Assembly: GCF_002855495.1 (NCBI RefSeq)
Contig: NZ_PKRO01000008.1
Span: forward strand, 1-64,000
Length of the DNA: 64,000 nt
Direction: 5' to 3'
From: Porphyrobacter sp. TH134
GTDB lineage: Bacteria; Pseudomonadota; Alphaproteobacteria; Sphingomonadales; Sphingomonadaceae
The notes under the pieces are model-generated. The model was given only the letters and a program-made list of their open reading frames with translations. It ran no database searches and was not told the DNA's origin. This document shows, one piece after another, positions 1-7,656 of this stretch (positions are counted from its first letter, which is position 1; every line of letters begins with the position of its first letter). The translations under genes and the position numbers were made by a program.

Positions 1-30
1 CTCCCGGAAGACCATCCGCCGGGAAATCGA

Positions 31-873
31 TCAGGCCAAGGCGACACCTCGTAAAGCTGGATGTCGCCTTACGGCTCCTGTGAACTGTCCTTCAACAGCG
101 AGAGCGCCTCCGGCATCGTTGTCGATGAACAGGTAAAGCTCCTGCACTCTCTCGGGGATCGCAACGAGGCCGAAGCGCTCGTTCCCAAGCGTTGCCCAGC
201 AAGGGATGCTGAACAGTTGCATGGCTGACAGGGCGCTTTCGACACCTTCCGCGAGGCCGAGACGCCCCTCATCTGGCGACGCAAGTCTGACGGCGCCACA
301 GCCAAGGCTTCCCAGCGCACGCTTCGGCCGATCGAAACCTGCCAACTTGCCGCTCGCAGTATCGAGAAACGTCCTGTGCACCGCTATTATGCCGATGTCA
401 GTTGTGACGGCCGCCAACATGGCCGGGAGGAACTGGACTGCACCACGTGGTCCGAGCGGCGTGCGCTCGAGATAACGGAGCTGATCAGAGGCACGCAGAA
501 TCCCGCGCTGCGCGAGGTATCCTTCGGCAGGACTGTCGGAGATCGCCGTCGCCGAGTGCCACAAACGCCGCGCGTTGGAATTGAAGGCCCTTTTTTCCGG
601 TCGATCAGCGGCCACGGCACCAGAGCCATCGAACAGGTCGCGGCTGCGAACACCCTGGCGGTCGAGTGCCGCAATGACCTCCTCGTTCGAGCATCCTGCG
701 AAGCAATGAAACAGGATCGCTTTCCGACCCAGTGTCACGCTCAGCGAGGGGGTACGGTCGTCGTGTGCGGGGCAGCAGCACATACCCTTGTTCTGACGCC
801 ATGTTCCATTGAGGCTTTCGACGATCATGCGTGCGCGGCGATCAAGTTGATGAGCATTCATTTGTTGGGGCAT
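31..873 (-). CDS. CHC2 zinc-finger / Toprim domain protein (primase-like, mobile element)
   Basis: About 280 residues. The N-terminal third has a DnaG-type zinc finger (CCCPAHDDRTPSLSVT then FHCFAGC). The C-terminal half has a Toprim fold with the acidic motif LAEGVESALS and, later, FIDNDAGG, which should bind Mg2+. Such proteins are common on plasmids and integrative elements of Sphingomonadales and are thought to prime or process DNA during element replication; the exact reaction is unknown. The ATG at 873 is preceded by GGAG at a 7-nt spacing. Upstream in-frame starts (to 915) lack such a site, and a further ATG lies at 861. It diverges from the transglycosylase gene across a possible SOS box. 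Confidence 0.7.
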   Translation of the reverse strand: MPQQMNAHQLDRRARMIVESLNGTWRQNKGMCCCPAHDDRTPSLSVTLGRKAILFHCFAGCSNEEVIAALDRQGVRSRDLFDGSGAVAADRPEKRAFNSNARRLWHSATAISDSPAEGYLAQRGILRASDQLRYLERTPLGPRGAVQFLPAMLAAVTTDIGIIAVHRTFLDTASGKLAGFDRPKRALGSLGCGAVRLASPDEGRLGLAEGVESALSAMQLFSIPCWATLGNERFGLVAIPERVQELYLFIDNDAGGALAVEGQFTGAVRRHPALRGVALA

Positions 874-951
874 CGACCCACTCCGTTTGATGTGCCCCTC
901 CCGCGCAGCCTCCACTCTGCATGCGCGCCAACCGATTTCCCTCCGCGCTAT

Positions 952-966
952 GTTCTATATATGTTC
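952..966. promoter_or_regulatory. Candidate LexA (SOS) box, GTTC-N7-GTTC
   Basis: GTTC at 952-955 and 963-966 are separated by seven A/T bases (TATATAT). The direct repeat GTTC-N7-GTTC is the LexA operator form known in Alphaproteobacteria. It lies in the short gap between the divergent primase-like gene and the transglycosylase gene, the right place to control both. One such eight-base match is expected by chance in tens of kilobases, so the position and A/T spacer are the main support. Confidence 0.45.
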
Positions 967-996
967 TAAGATGAGTCGGCCATCGAGGATCGAGCA

Positions 997-1659
997 ATGA
1001 CCCCAAAAATCCTGTTCTTCGCCAGCGCCTGCATCACAACTGCGCTCACCTTCCCGGTCAGCGCGCAAGAAGAAGAGCGATCATCTGATCAGGAAGTATC
1101 CGGACATTCCGTTAGCGGCGTCCGCATCGCGGAGGCTTCCAACGGGTTCCAGCTGGTCGAACATGGACTATGGCGCACTCATAATGAGGCTACGCCCGCC
1201 AATTTCGATATCGGCGCTGCACCGCGCGACGACCTCTCGCGCCGCTATCAGCATGCCGCTGGAACCGGAACCACGAGCTTTCGGAGAGCGAGCTTTTTGC
1301 CACACGTCTATGCAGCCGAGGCAAAGTACGCCCTGCCCCCAGGCTTGCTCGACGCGCTCGTCTGGACAGAGTCCAGATACAATCCGTTGGCCGTCAGCCG
1401 TGTCGGAGCAGCGGGCCTCGGACAACTGATGCCGGCCACCGCCAGAGAGCTCGGCGTGGCCAATCGCTTCGATCCTGTTGCAAATATCGACGGTGCCGCC
1501 CGATATCTCCGGCAGATGCTGGATCGTTTCGGAGTGGTGCACCTCGCCTTGGCAGCCTACAACGCCGGGCCCGGAGCTGTTAGCAGAGCTGGCGGCATTC
1601 CGCGGAACGGCGAAACGCCAGCCTACGTGCGCAATGTGCTTCGACGATGGAAGCTTTAA
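997..1659 (+). CDS. VirB1-like lytic transglycosylase (SLT domain, secreted)
   Basis: 220 residues with a signal peptide ([24 protein letters not shown] split at about residue 24) and a C-terminal SLT domain. The likely catalytic Glu lies in WTESRYNP, followed by [12 protein letters not shown] and [11 protein letters not shown], the standard GLMQ and AYNAG motifs of the soluble lytic transglycosylase fold. It should cleave peptidoglycan in the periplasm. Beside an integrase and a primase-like gene, it most likely opens the wall for a type IV secretion or conjugation channel whose other genes would be further left. The link to conjugation is inference. Confidence 0.8.
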   Translation: MTPKILFFASACITTALTFPVSAQEEERSSDQEVSGHSVSGVRIAEASNGFQLVEHGLWRTHNEATPANFDIGAAPRDDLSRRYQHAAGTGTTSFRRASFLPHVYAAEAKYALPPGLLDALVWTESRYNPLAVSRVGAAGLGQLMPATARELGVANRFDPVANIDGAARYLRQMLDRFGVVHLALAAYNAGPGAVSRAGGIPRNGETPAYVRNVLRRWKL

Positions 1660-1676
1660 CAGAGGGACAATTGACG

Positions 1677-1874
1677 GTGAGCACCCAGCGGAAACGCATT
1701 TCAGGCCGACTGACAAAGGGCGCGCGAAGCCTCCTTCTCACGACTTCTGATGCGCAGACCTGGATCGTCGACGCGCTGGATGTGGACCAGACCCTCGTTG
1801 GCAAAAACGTCATCGTCGACGGCATTTCAACAGCGGCCGAGCGCATCAAGGCCGATTGGATCGGGTGCGCCTAG
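1677..1874 (+). CDS. Small DUF5818-like protein
   Basis: About 65 residues from a GTG start at 1677, preceded by AGAGGGA. An in-frame ATG at 1647 would overlap the transglycosylase gene by 13 bases, and a TTG lies at 1671. The protein is one compact beta-rich domain (RISGRLTKGARSLLL, then WIVDALD and GKNVIVDGIS) resembling the DUF5818 family found on sphingomonad mobile elements. Function is unknown. It probably shares a transcript with the transglycosylase and ends convergently, overlapping the integrase stop by four bases. Confidence 0.5.
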   Translation: MSTQRKRISGRLTKGARSLLLTTSDAQTWIVDALDVDQTLVGKNVIVDGISTAAERIKADWIGCA

Positions 1875-3157
1875 CGAGCGGGAAGCCCCAATAGCTTCGA
1901 TGGCTCTGAAAAGCCTTCGAACAACATCTTCGCCCACGCCTCGGCGATTTCGCGGCGACGCTCAAGGAACGCCGCTCGATTGTAGGCACCCTCAGAGCCC
2001 GACACTCCCTCTGGAATGTGGGCAAGCATGAGATCTATCACCAACCTGTCGCTCGCCGTCCCGTTCCTCTCGGCCCATTCATTCATGATCGTGGAGAATG
2101 ATGCCCGCCAGCCGTGCGGCACATGCCTGCCCTGATATCCGCAGCGGTTGTAGAAGTAGCTTAGCGTATTTTCGCTCATCGGAACTCGGGCGCTACGGTT
2201 ACTCGGGAATACAAGGGGTCCCCGCCCGGTGAGCTGCTTGGCCGTCCGCAAGACAGCAACGGTCTCTGGCGCAAGTGGCACCAGATGATCGAACTTCTCG
2301 TCCTGCTTCAAGTCATTTGCCAGCTTCATGTGACCTGCCGGAACACGCCAAAGAGCCTCCGGGCACAGCCCGTCTCCATCCCAGTCGATGTTCTCGAACT
2401 CGCCCCATGCCATGCATCTGATGGCCCCCAGCCTCTGAGCCGTCAGTGCCGCGAAACGCGATGCGAGCTTTGTGAGCGGCGAGGCCAGTTCCGCCTCCGT
2501 TTTGCGGATCATGTCGTGAAGCGCTTCGATGCTCACAATTGCAGGCCGCTTGCGTCCGCGTGGCACTGGCTTGAGAGCTTTGCCCACTACAGCGGCCGGA
2601 TCCCTCGCCGCGAGCCCTTCAGCAATCGCCTGAACGAAAACTGCTGATATACGTTGGCGTACGCGATGTGCCGTCTCGATGGCCCCTCGCTTTTCAATCT
2701 TCCTGAGCACGGAAAGCACAATTGGCTCATCAAGCTCGGCGATGGGCAAGGCGCCGATCCATGGAAACACCTCCTTTTCCAAGCTAGAGATTACGTCCCT
2801 TGCATGGACAGGCGTCCACCGATCTTCCTGAAGTGCAAACCAGTTGCGCGCCACAACCTCGAAAGTGTTCGACGCTGACATGGCTCGCGCAATGGCTGCC
2901 TTCTTTGCTTCGAGACCGGGATCCCTGCCTTCAGCAAGCAGCTTGCGAGCATCACACTTCCTCTCGCGCGCTTCCTTCAGCGACAATTCGGGATAGGCAC
3001 CCAGGATCAGCCGTCGCTCTTTTCCGGCAAAACGATATTTGAGACGCCAGCTTCGACGGCCAGATTTGGCCACGAATAGATAGAGCCCTTCAGAATCGGA
3101 GAGCTTGTAATCCTTGTCCTTTGCCTTCGCTTGCCGGACTGCCATTTCGCTGAGCAT
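1871..3157 (-). CDS. Tyrosine-type site-specific integrase (P4 family, DUF4102 arm-binding domain)
   Basis: 428 residues from the ATG at 3157; a TTG at 3169 would add four. The N-terminus is the arm-type DNA-binding domain (DSEGLYLFV, then FAGKERRLILGAYPELSL). The catalytic domain shows the first Arg in TAQRLGAIRCMAW, the HxxR box in HGWRASFSTIMN, and the Tyr nucleophile in GAYNRAAF near the C-terminus. It should recombine the element with the tRNA-Ser locus. It reads away from the tRNA 3' end, and three TGCCCCCAA repeats lie immediately upstream. Confidence 0.92.
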   Translation of the reverse strand: MLSEMAVRQAKAKDKDYKLSDSEGLYLFVAKSGRRSWRLKYRFAGKERRLILGAYPELSLKEARERKCDARKLLAEGRDPGLEAKKAAIARAMSASNTFEVVARNWFALQEDRWTPVHARDVISSLEKEVFPWIGALPIAELDEPIVLSVLRKIEKRGAIETAHRVRQRISAVFVQAIAEGLAARDPAAVVGKALKPVPRGRKRPAIVSIEALHDMIRKTEAELASPLTKLASRFAALTAQRLGAIRCMAWGEFENIDWDGDGLCPEALWRVPAGHMKLANDLKQDEKFDHLVPLAPETVAVLRTAKQLTGRGPLVFPSNRSARVPMSENTLSYFYNRCGYQGRHVPHGWRASFSTIMNEWAERNGTASDRLVIDLMLAHIPEGVSGSEGAYNRAAFLERRREIAEAWAKMLFEGFSEPSKLLGLPAR

Positions 3158-3160
3158 CTG

Positions 3161-3203
3161 TGCCCCCAAAACTGCGTTTCGATGCCCCCAAAAATGCCCC
3201 CAA
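3161..3203. repeat. Three TGCCCCCAA direct repeats upstream of the integrase (candidate arm-type sites)
   Basis: Copies of TGCCCCCAA start at 3161, 3183 and 3195 (reading TTGGGGGCA on the integrase strand). Iterated short repeats between an integrase and its tRNA target usually bind the integrase N-terminal domain or an excisionase. The first copy is close enough to the integrase start to act also on its expression. Role inferred from position. Confidence 0.55.
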
Positions 3204-3314
3204 TCTTTGCGGACGCATGCGGAAATATCGAAACAAATGCAGAACGATCTCTAGCACGAAATGGCTAAAAATCAAGGAAAACAGCCGTTTTTTGGACGCT
3301 TGTGGAAGGGTGAC

Positions 3315-3404
3315 TGGCGGAGAGGGTGGGATTCGAACCCACGTTACCGTTGCCGGTAAACCGCATTTCGAGTGCGGCGCATTCGACCACTCTGCCACCT
3401 CTCC
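3315..3404 (-). tRNA. tRNA-Ser(CGA)
   Basis: 90-nt class II tRNA on the minus strand. The acceptor stem GGAGAG pairs with CTCTCC, followed by discriminator G and an encoded CCA (complement of 3315-3317). The D arm begins at GTGGCAGAGTGG. The anticodon loop is CTCGAAA, giving anticodon CGA for UCG codons. There is a long variable arm and a T arm containing GGTTCGAATCC. Its 3' end faces the integrase, so it is the probable attachment site. Confidence 0.95.
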
Positions 3405-3585
3405 GCGAGGCCTGATGCGCCGATATGGGCCGCCAGGTCGAAGGGCGGCGGGCGACAGGAAGCGGCCCGTTAGACCAAGCCTTCACGCTTGCCAAGACCC
3501 GCGTGCGCACAAAATGCGGGCATATCGGTCAAACGCTGCCATCCTTGCGCTTGTTTTGCACCAATAATGGCCCATATTGCCGCTT

Positions 3586-3966
3586 ATGGAACGTGCAGAG
3601 TTCTTTTCGAGCCAAGCCGGGCGGACCATCATCGCTCCGCGTCAGACCCGTGCCAGCTTTGGCATCGGCGATGTGGTGCGCCACCGCCTGTTTGCCTTTC
3701 GCGGCGTGGTGTTCGATATTGATCCGGTGTTTGCCAATTCGGAAGAATGGTATCAATCCATTCCCGAAGACCTGCGCCCTGCCCGCGAACAGCCGTTCTA
3801 CCATCTGCTCGCGGAAAACGAGGATTCGTCCTACGTTGCCTATGTCAGCCAGGGCAACCTGATCGCCGATCCGCAAGGTGGCCCGGTTGAGCATCCCACG
3901 GTGCGCCAATTGTTCGACAGCTTCAAGGATGGGCGATACCGGATGCGGGCATCGCTCACACACTGA
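3586..3966 (+). CDS. hspQ: Heat-shock protein HspQ (hemimethylated-DNA-binding YccV-like)
   Basis: 126 residues, one small beta-barrel domain. Diagnostic motifs are FGIGDVVRHRLFAFRGVVFDIDP at the start (residues about 21-43), PFYHLLAENED in the middle and YVSQGNL after it. In E. coli, HspQ binds hemimethylated DNA and modulates Lon; the role in alphaproteobacteria is less clear. The ATG at 3586 is preferred to a TTG nine bases earlier. It is the first chromosomal gene after the tRNA and diverges from it. Confidence 0.85.
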   Translation: MERAEFFSSQAGRTIIAPRQTRASFGIGDVVRHRLFAFRGVVFDIDPVFANSEEWYQSIPEDLRPAREQPFYHLLAENEDSSYVAYVSQGNLIADPQGGPVEHPTVRQLFDSFKDGRYRMRASLTH

Positions 3967-4024
3967 CAACGCGATTGGGCTGTTGAAGCAGCGGTCGCGA
4001 TAACCGCCGTGCCTGCAAACCCGG

Positions 4025-4927
4025 TCAGGTCTTGAGCTTCCATCCGCTTCGCAGCAGCCCGTATACGGCCGCTGCCAGCAACGCGTTGAGCACGAGCAGG
4101 CCTGCTGCTGCTGCGACAACCGCACCATCACCGCCGATATCGCTGGCCCCAAGGAAGCCGTAGCGAAAGCCGGAAATCACATAGAAGAACGGGTTAAGAC
4201 GGCTGATCCACTGGAACACCGCGCCAAGATTATCGATCACGTAAAACGTGCCCGACAGCAACGAAAGCGGCGCGATGATGAAATTGGTGACGGCCGCATT
4301 GTGATCGAACTTCTCGGCCCAGATCGATGTCGCCAGCCCGATGACCGACAGCAGCAAGGCGCCCATCAGGCCGAACCAGATCACCGCCCAGGGATGCGCC
4401 AGCCCGAAGGAGACGCCGGGCCACAGCGCGATCGCCAGCGCCACCGCAAAACCCACCAGAACCGCCCGCGTCATTGCCGCAGCGATGATCCCACTCATCA
4501 ACTCGCCCGGCGACAAAGGCGGCATCAGCAAGTCGATAATCGTCCCCTGCATTTTGCCCGACAGCAACGAGAAGCTGGAATTGGCAAAGGCGTTCTGCAT
4601 CATCGCCATCACGATCAGGCCCGGTGCGACAAAGCTCGCAAAGGGCACACCCAGCACTTCGCGCCCGCCGCGCCCCAGTGCGACGGTAAAAATCACCAGA
4701 AACAGCAGCGTTGTGAAGGCTGGCGCCCAGATCGTTTGCGTCTGCACCTTGAGAAACCGGCGCACCTCCTTCATATAGAGCGCCAAGAGCCCAACACGAT
4801 TGATCCCGGTAATGACGGGCTGGCCGCGCGGCGTGAACCGAACGGTCCCGCCGGTCTTGTCATCAACGGTCATTTCCGTCACGGGTACAGGATCAATCAA
4901 GGGAGTTGCAGAAGCGTGATCGGCCAT
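4025..4927 (-). CDS. ABC-2 type transporter permease (export)
   Basis: 300 residues with a cytosolic N-terminus of about 65 residues and then six predicted membrane spans. The region PLSPGELMSGIIAAAMTRA and the later SLLSGTFYVIDNLG match ABC-2 (NodJ/YadH-like) permeases, which pair with a separate ATPase to export lipids, polysaccharides or drugs. No ATPase gene is adjacent in the window, so the substrate is unknown. The ATG at 4927 begins MADHASATPL; the much longer in-frame extension upstream runs into the gcrA region and is not credible. Divergent from gcrA. Confidence 0.8.
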   Translation of the reverse strand: MADHASATPLIDPVPVTEMTVDDKTGGTVRFTPRGQPVITGINRVGLLALYMKEVRRFLKVQTQTIWAPAFTTLLFLVIFTVALGRGGREVLGVPFASFVAPGLIVMAMMQNAFANSSFSLLSGKMQGTIIDLLMPPLSPGELMSGIIAAAMTRAVLVGFAVALAIALWPGVSFGLAHPWAVIWFGLMGALLLSVIGLATSIWAEKFDHNAAVTNFIIAPLSLLSGTFYVIDNLGAVFQWISRLNPFFYVISGFRYGFLGASDIGGDGAVVAAAAGLLVLNALLAAAVYGLLRSGWKLKT

Positions 4928-5012
4928 AGCCTGCGGGCCTAGGCTGCACAGACGTTTCTGACAAGCATTCCGCCACCCGGCCAGGCGCCGGACACAGGAA
5001 CAGGGTAACGAT

Positions 5013-5741
5013 ATGAGCTGGACGGACGAGCGCATCGGGACGCTCAAGAAAATGTGGGAAGGCGGCGCAACCGCCAGCGAAATCGCCACAGAACTTGGCG
5101 GGGTCAGCCGCAATGCGGTGATCGGCAAGGCGCACAGGCTGGGCTTGAAGGCCCGGCCGTCGCCGGTCAAAACGGGCGAAAAGAAAAAGCCTGCCGCCGC
5201 TCCTGCCAAGAAGCCGGCAGCGCCGCCGCCGCGCACTGCGGCTGAACCGCGCAGCGATCAGACCCAACGTGCCGCTGCTGCGGCCGAACCTGCCGAGCGC
5301 CCCGCACCCCGCCCGGCTGCCCCTGCCCCGCGTGTGGATGTGACCGCTGACAGCCCGGTCAATGCCAGCCCGTCGCAGCCGATTCCCGGGCCCGCTTCCG
5401 ATCTTCCAAAGATTGTTTCGGTCGGACCCGGCGGCTTTCTGCGGCAAGGCCCGGGCGATCAGCAGGCGCCGATCCCGCCTGCTCCGCCGCGCCGTCTGGT
5501 GCCGGCCAAGCCGAGCGCCGAGATCGCCGGAAAGACCACTCTGCTCGATCTGTCGGAGAAGGTCTGCCGCTGGCCGATGGGCCACCCGGGCGAACCCGAT
5601 TTCCACTTCTGCGGGCAACCGGTGAACCCGAGCTTCCCCTATTGCGTCGAGCATTGCGGCCGGGCCTATCAGGCCCAGTTGCCGCGCGGCGTCCGCCGTC
5701 CGCCGCCACCGCTGCCGTTTGGCGGCCCGCGCGTGCGCTGA
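5013..5741 (+). CDS. gcrA: Cell-cycle transcriptional regulator GcrA
   Basis: 242 residues. The N-terminal helix-turn-helix WTDERIGTLKKMWEGG...SRNAVIGKAHRLGL is the GcrA DNA-binding domain. A long Ala/Pro/Lys-rich linker follows (about 50-170). The C-terminal conserved block has Cys residues in KVCRWPMGHPG, FHFCGQPV and YCVEHC, the sigma-70-binding region. GcrA acts with CcrM methylation at GANTC sites to drive cell-cycle genes in Alphaproteobacteria. Start ATG 5013 follows an AACAGGGTAACG ribosome-binding context. The linker is longer than in Caulobacter GcrA (about 173 residues in total). Confidence 0.93.
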   Translation: MSWTDERIGTLKKMWEGGATASEIATELGGVSRNAVIGKAHRLGLKARPSPVKTGEKKKPAAAPAKKPAAPPPRTAAEPRSDQTQRAAAAAEPAERPAPRPAAPAPRVDVTADSPVNASPSQPIPGPASDLPKIVSVGPGGFLRQGPGDQQAPIPPAPPRRLVPAKPSAEIAGKTTLLDLSEKVCRWPMGHPGEPDFHFCGQPVNPSFPYCVEHCGRAYQAQLPRGVRRPPPPLPFGGPRVR

Positions 5742-5843
5742 GCGCCGCTGTTCGGCCTTCCGGCGGCACGTTGCAGCGCCTCAGGGCTTGCTCATTGCAG
5801 GTCGCTGGCCTTATGGCGGAGCCGGACGGACGGGAGCGGTAGC

Positions 5844-6803
5844 ATGCGGGCCATCACCACTTGGCGCTTGGCAATCATTGCGGCTGGATCGCTGGCTGTT
5901 CCGCAGACCGCGCAAGCCGAACTTCCCGCCCCCGTCCGCGCTATGATCGACGCGGCGATCGCGACGGGCGACGAAGGCAAGGTGCGCGTCGTGAGCGAGC
6001 TGGCCCGCACAACCAACCCGGCCGATAGCGATGAGGTTGATGCGATCATCGCGAATTTCAACACCAGCCTCGCTGTCCGGCGGGCGGAGGCGGCCGCAGC
6101 CAAGGAAGCGCAGATCCGATCCGCTGGGCTGCTGGAAGGCTGGTCTGGCAAGGGCGAATTCGGCGCGTTCCAGGCAACCGGGAACTCGACCAATACCGGC
6201 CTCAGCACAGCGCTCACGGTTGACCGGCAGGGCATTGATTGGCGCCATAAACTGACCGGGCGGGTGGATTACCAGCGCGCAGGCGGCGTCACCACCCGCG
6301 AACAATACCTTGCCCGTTACGAGCCCAATTTCAACGTTTCCGACAATTTCTACGTCTATGCGCTGGCGCAATACGAACGCGACAAATTTCAGGGCTTTTC
6401 CGATCGCTATGCGGTATCGGGCGGCATCGGCTATCAGGCGCTCCAGCAAGACGATGTGCGCCTTTCCCTGAAAGCCGGGCCAGCGTACCGCGTCACGGCA
6501 TTTACCGACGGGCGCAATGAAAGCCGGATTGCAGGCTTGATTGGCCTTGATTTTGACTGGAGCATAACGGACCGGCTGAAGCTGACGCAGGCGACCAACG
6601 CCGTGGCTGAAACAGGCGGAACAGCCGTCGCCATTATCGATGCGCGCAACACGTCGGTTGATCTCATCACCGGGCTCAATGCGACCATCAGCAGCAAGCT
6701 GTCGGCACGGTTTTCCTATGCCTTCGAATATGACAGCAACCCGCCACCGGGCGCGGTGCAGACCGATACGCTCAGCCGCGTGACGCTGATTTACGACTTC
6801 TGA
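5844..6803 (+). CDS. DUF481 family outer-membrane beta-barrel protein
   Basis: 319 residues with a signal peptide ending near QTAQAELPA. An alpha-helical N-terminal part (about 25-95, Ala/Glu rich) precedes a barrel with alternating aromatic strands, beginning at GWSGKGEFGAFQATGNSTNT and ending with RVTLIYDF, a C-terminal Phe typical of outer-membrane proteins. DUF481 (YdiY-like) proteins are salt-induced or acid-induced outer-membrane proteins of unknown transport role. Its 3' end overlaps the next gene convergently by 13 bases. Confidence 0.82.
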   Translation: MRAITTWRLAIIAAGSLAVPQTAQAELPAPVRAMIDAAIATGDEGKVRVVSELARTTNPADSDEVDAIIANFNTSLAVRRAEAAAAKEAQIRSAGLLEGWSGKGEFGAFQATGNSTNTGLSTALTVDRQGIDWRHKLTGRVDYQRAGGVTTREQYLARYEPNFNVSDNFYVYALAQYERDKFQGFSDRYAVSGGIGYQALQQDDVRLSLKAGPAYRVTAFTDGRNESRIAGLIGLDFDWSITDRLKLTQATNAVAETGGTAVAIIDARNTSVDLITGLNATISSKLSARFSYAFEYDSNPPPGAVQTDTLSRVTLIYDF

Positions 6804-7486
6804 GGCGAGGTCTTCTGGGCAAACCAGATGATGTGGTGTGCGCCCTTGTTATTCGGGCGGGAACGCACATTCCATTCGGTGATGGTCAGACCCGTATCGT
6901 AAAGCCGTTTGCGGAATGCCGGGTCTGGCCCCGCTGACCAGACCGCCAGAATGCCGCCGGGCTTCAATGCATCACGCGCCTTGGCAAGGCCGGTGCGCGA
7001 ATAGATGCGGTTGTTGGCATCGCGCACGATCCCGTCCGGGCCGTTGTCGACATCGAGCAGGATCGCATCGAACTTGGCGCAGGTGCCATCGTTTGCATCG
7101 TCGATCAGCGCGGCAACATCGCAGATCTTGAGGTCGAGGCGCGGGTCTGCGAGGCCTTCCCCGGTCAAGGCTGCCATCGGCCCTTTGGCCCAATCGATGA
7201 TCGCATCGGAAATCTCGGCGACCACAATCTGCGCCTTGGCTCCGAGCTTTGCCGCCGCCGCGCGGTAGGTGAAGCCCATGCCATAGCCGCCGATCAGGAT
7301 GCGGGCATTGTCCTTGCCCAGCCGGTCGATGGTGAGATCGGCGAGTTGTTCTTCGGAGAACCGCATCCGGGTGCTCATCAGCTCGTTGCGCCCCATCACG
7401 ATCATGAAGTGACCGGCATGGGTGTAGAGTTCGAGGGTGACGCCGTCCTCGATCTGGGTGGTGTCGATGAGTTCGCGTTGGAGCAT
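6791..7486 (-). CDS. Spermidine-synthase-like SAM/dcSAM-binding protein
   Basis: 231 residues. It has a Rossmann methyltransferase-like fold with RILIGGYGMGFTYRAAA (nucleotide-binding loop), IVVAEIS (acidic residue at the end of strand 2), DAILLDVDNGPDG (active-site loop) and LKPGGILAVWSAG. The arrangement matches the SpeE superfamily, but it is short and lacks the usual N-terminal beta domain, so it may not make polyamines. The ATG at 7486 gives MLQRELIDTT. It lies downstream of pnp, separated by a structured repeat element. Confidence 0.75.
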   Translation of the reverse strand: MLQRELIDTTQIEDGVTLELYTHAGHFMIVMGRNELMSTRMRFSEEQLADLTIDRLGKDNARILIGGYGMGFTYRAAAAKLGAKAQIVVAEISDAIIDWAKGPMAALTGEGLADPRLDLKICDVAALIDDANDGTCAKFDAILLDVDNGPDGIVRDANNRIYSRTGLAKARDALKPGGILAVWSAGPDPAFRKRLYDTGLTITEWNVRSRPNNKGAHHIIWFAQKTSPQKS

Positions 7487-7510
7487 CGGTGAGTCCTTCG
7501 AAACGCAAAA

Positions 7511-7646
7511 CCCCTCCTCTTGAGAGGAGGGGCAGCGAGACCTGGTCCGGCACTTGCCGGGCCTAGTCGCAGCGGGGTGGTGCCTTGGAGCGCGACTCTG
7601 CGGCCCGCGCCACCACCCTCTACCCCCTCCTCTGAAGAGGAGGGGG
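7511..7646. repeat. Structured intergenic repeat element bounded by two palindromes
   Basis: A 136-bp block between pnp and the SpeE-like gene. It is bounded by two near-identical palindromes: a 10-bp stem CCCCTCCTCT/AGAGGAGGGG at 7511-7532 and an 11-bp stem at 7623-7646. Inside are CCGGCA/TGCCGG (7547-7560) and a larger hairpin GGGTGGTG (7575-7582) / CACCACCC (7611-7618) extended by GCGCG/CGCGC. The paired palindromes suggest a REPIN-type mobile repeat that may double as the pnp transcript terminator. Copy number elsewhere cannot be seen. Confidence 0.6.
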
Positions 7647-7656
7647 AGGAGTACGC

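Larger units (their letters stand above)
1..3314. mobile_element. Right end of an integrative element at tRNA-Ser (left end outside window)
   Basis: A tyrosine integrase gene (1871-3157, minus) lies directly beyond the 3' end of a tRNA-Ser gene (3315-3404, minus), the usual layout of a site-specifically integrated island. The cargo is typical of conjugative or mobilisable elements: a zinc-finger/Toprim primase-like protein, a VirB1-like lytic transglycosylase and a small DUF5818-like protein. From hspQ onward the genes are chromosomal housekeeping genes. The crossover is expected in the 3' part of the tRNA gene. The matching direct repeat at the other end lies left of base 1, so the att core cannot be defined here. 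The extent and transfer mode of the element are inferred. Confidence 0.75.

Noticed and set aside
376-969. Plus-strand open frame opposite the Toprim gene (197 codons)
   Set aside because: The minus-strand gene has zinc-finger and Toprim motifs and a ribosome-binding site; the plus frame has neither.
4928-5236. N-terminal extension of the ABC-2 permease by about 100 codons
   Set aside because: It would overlap gcrA on the other strand and adds a sequence unlike permeases; ATG 4927 is sufficient.
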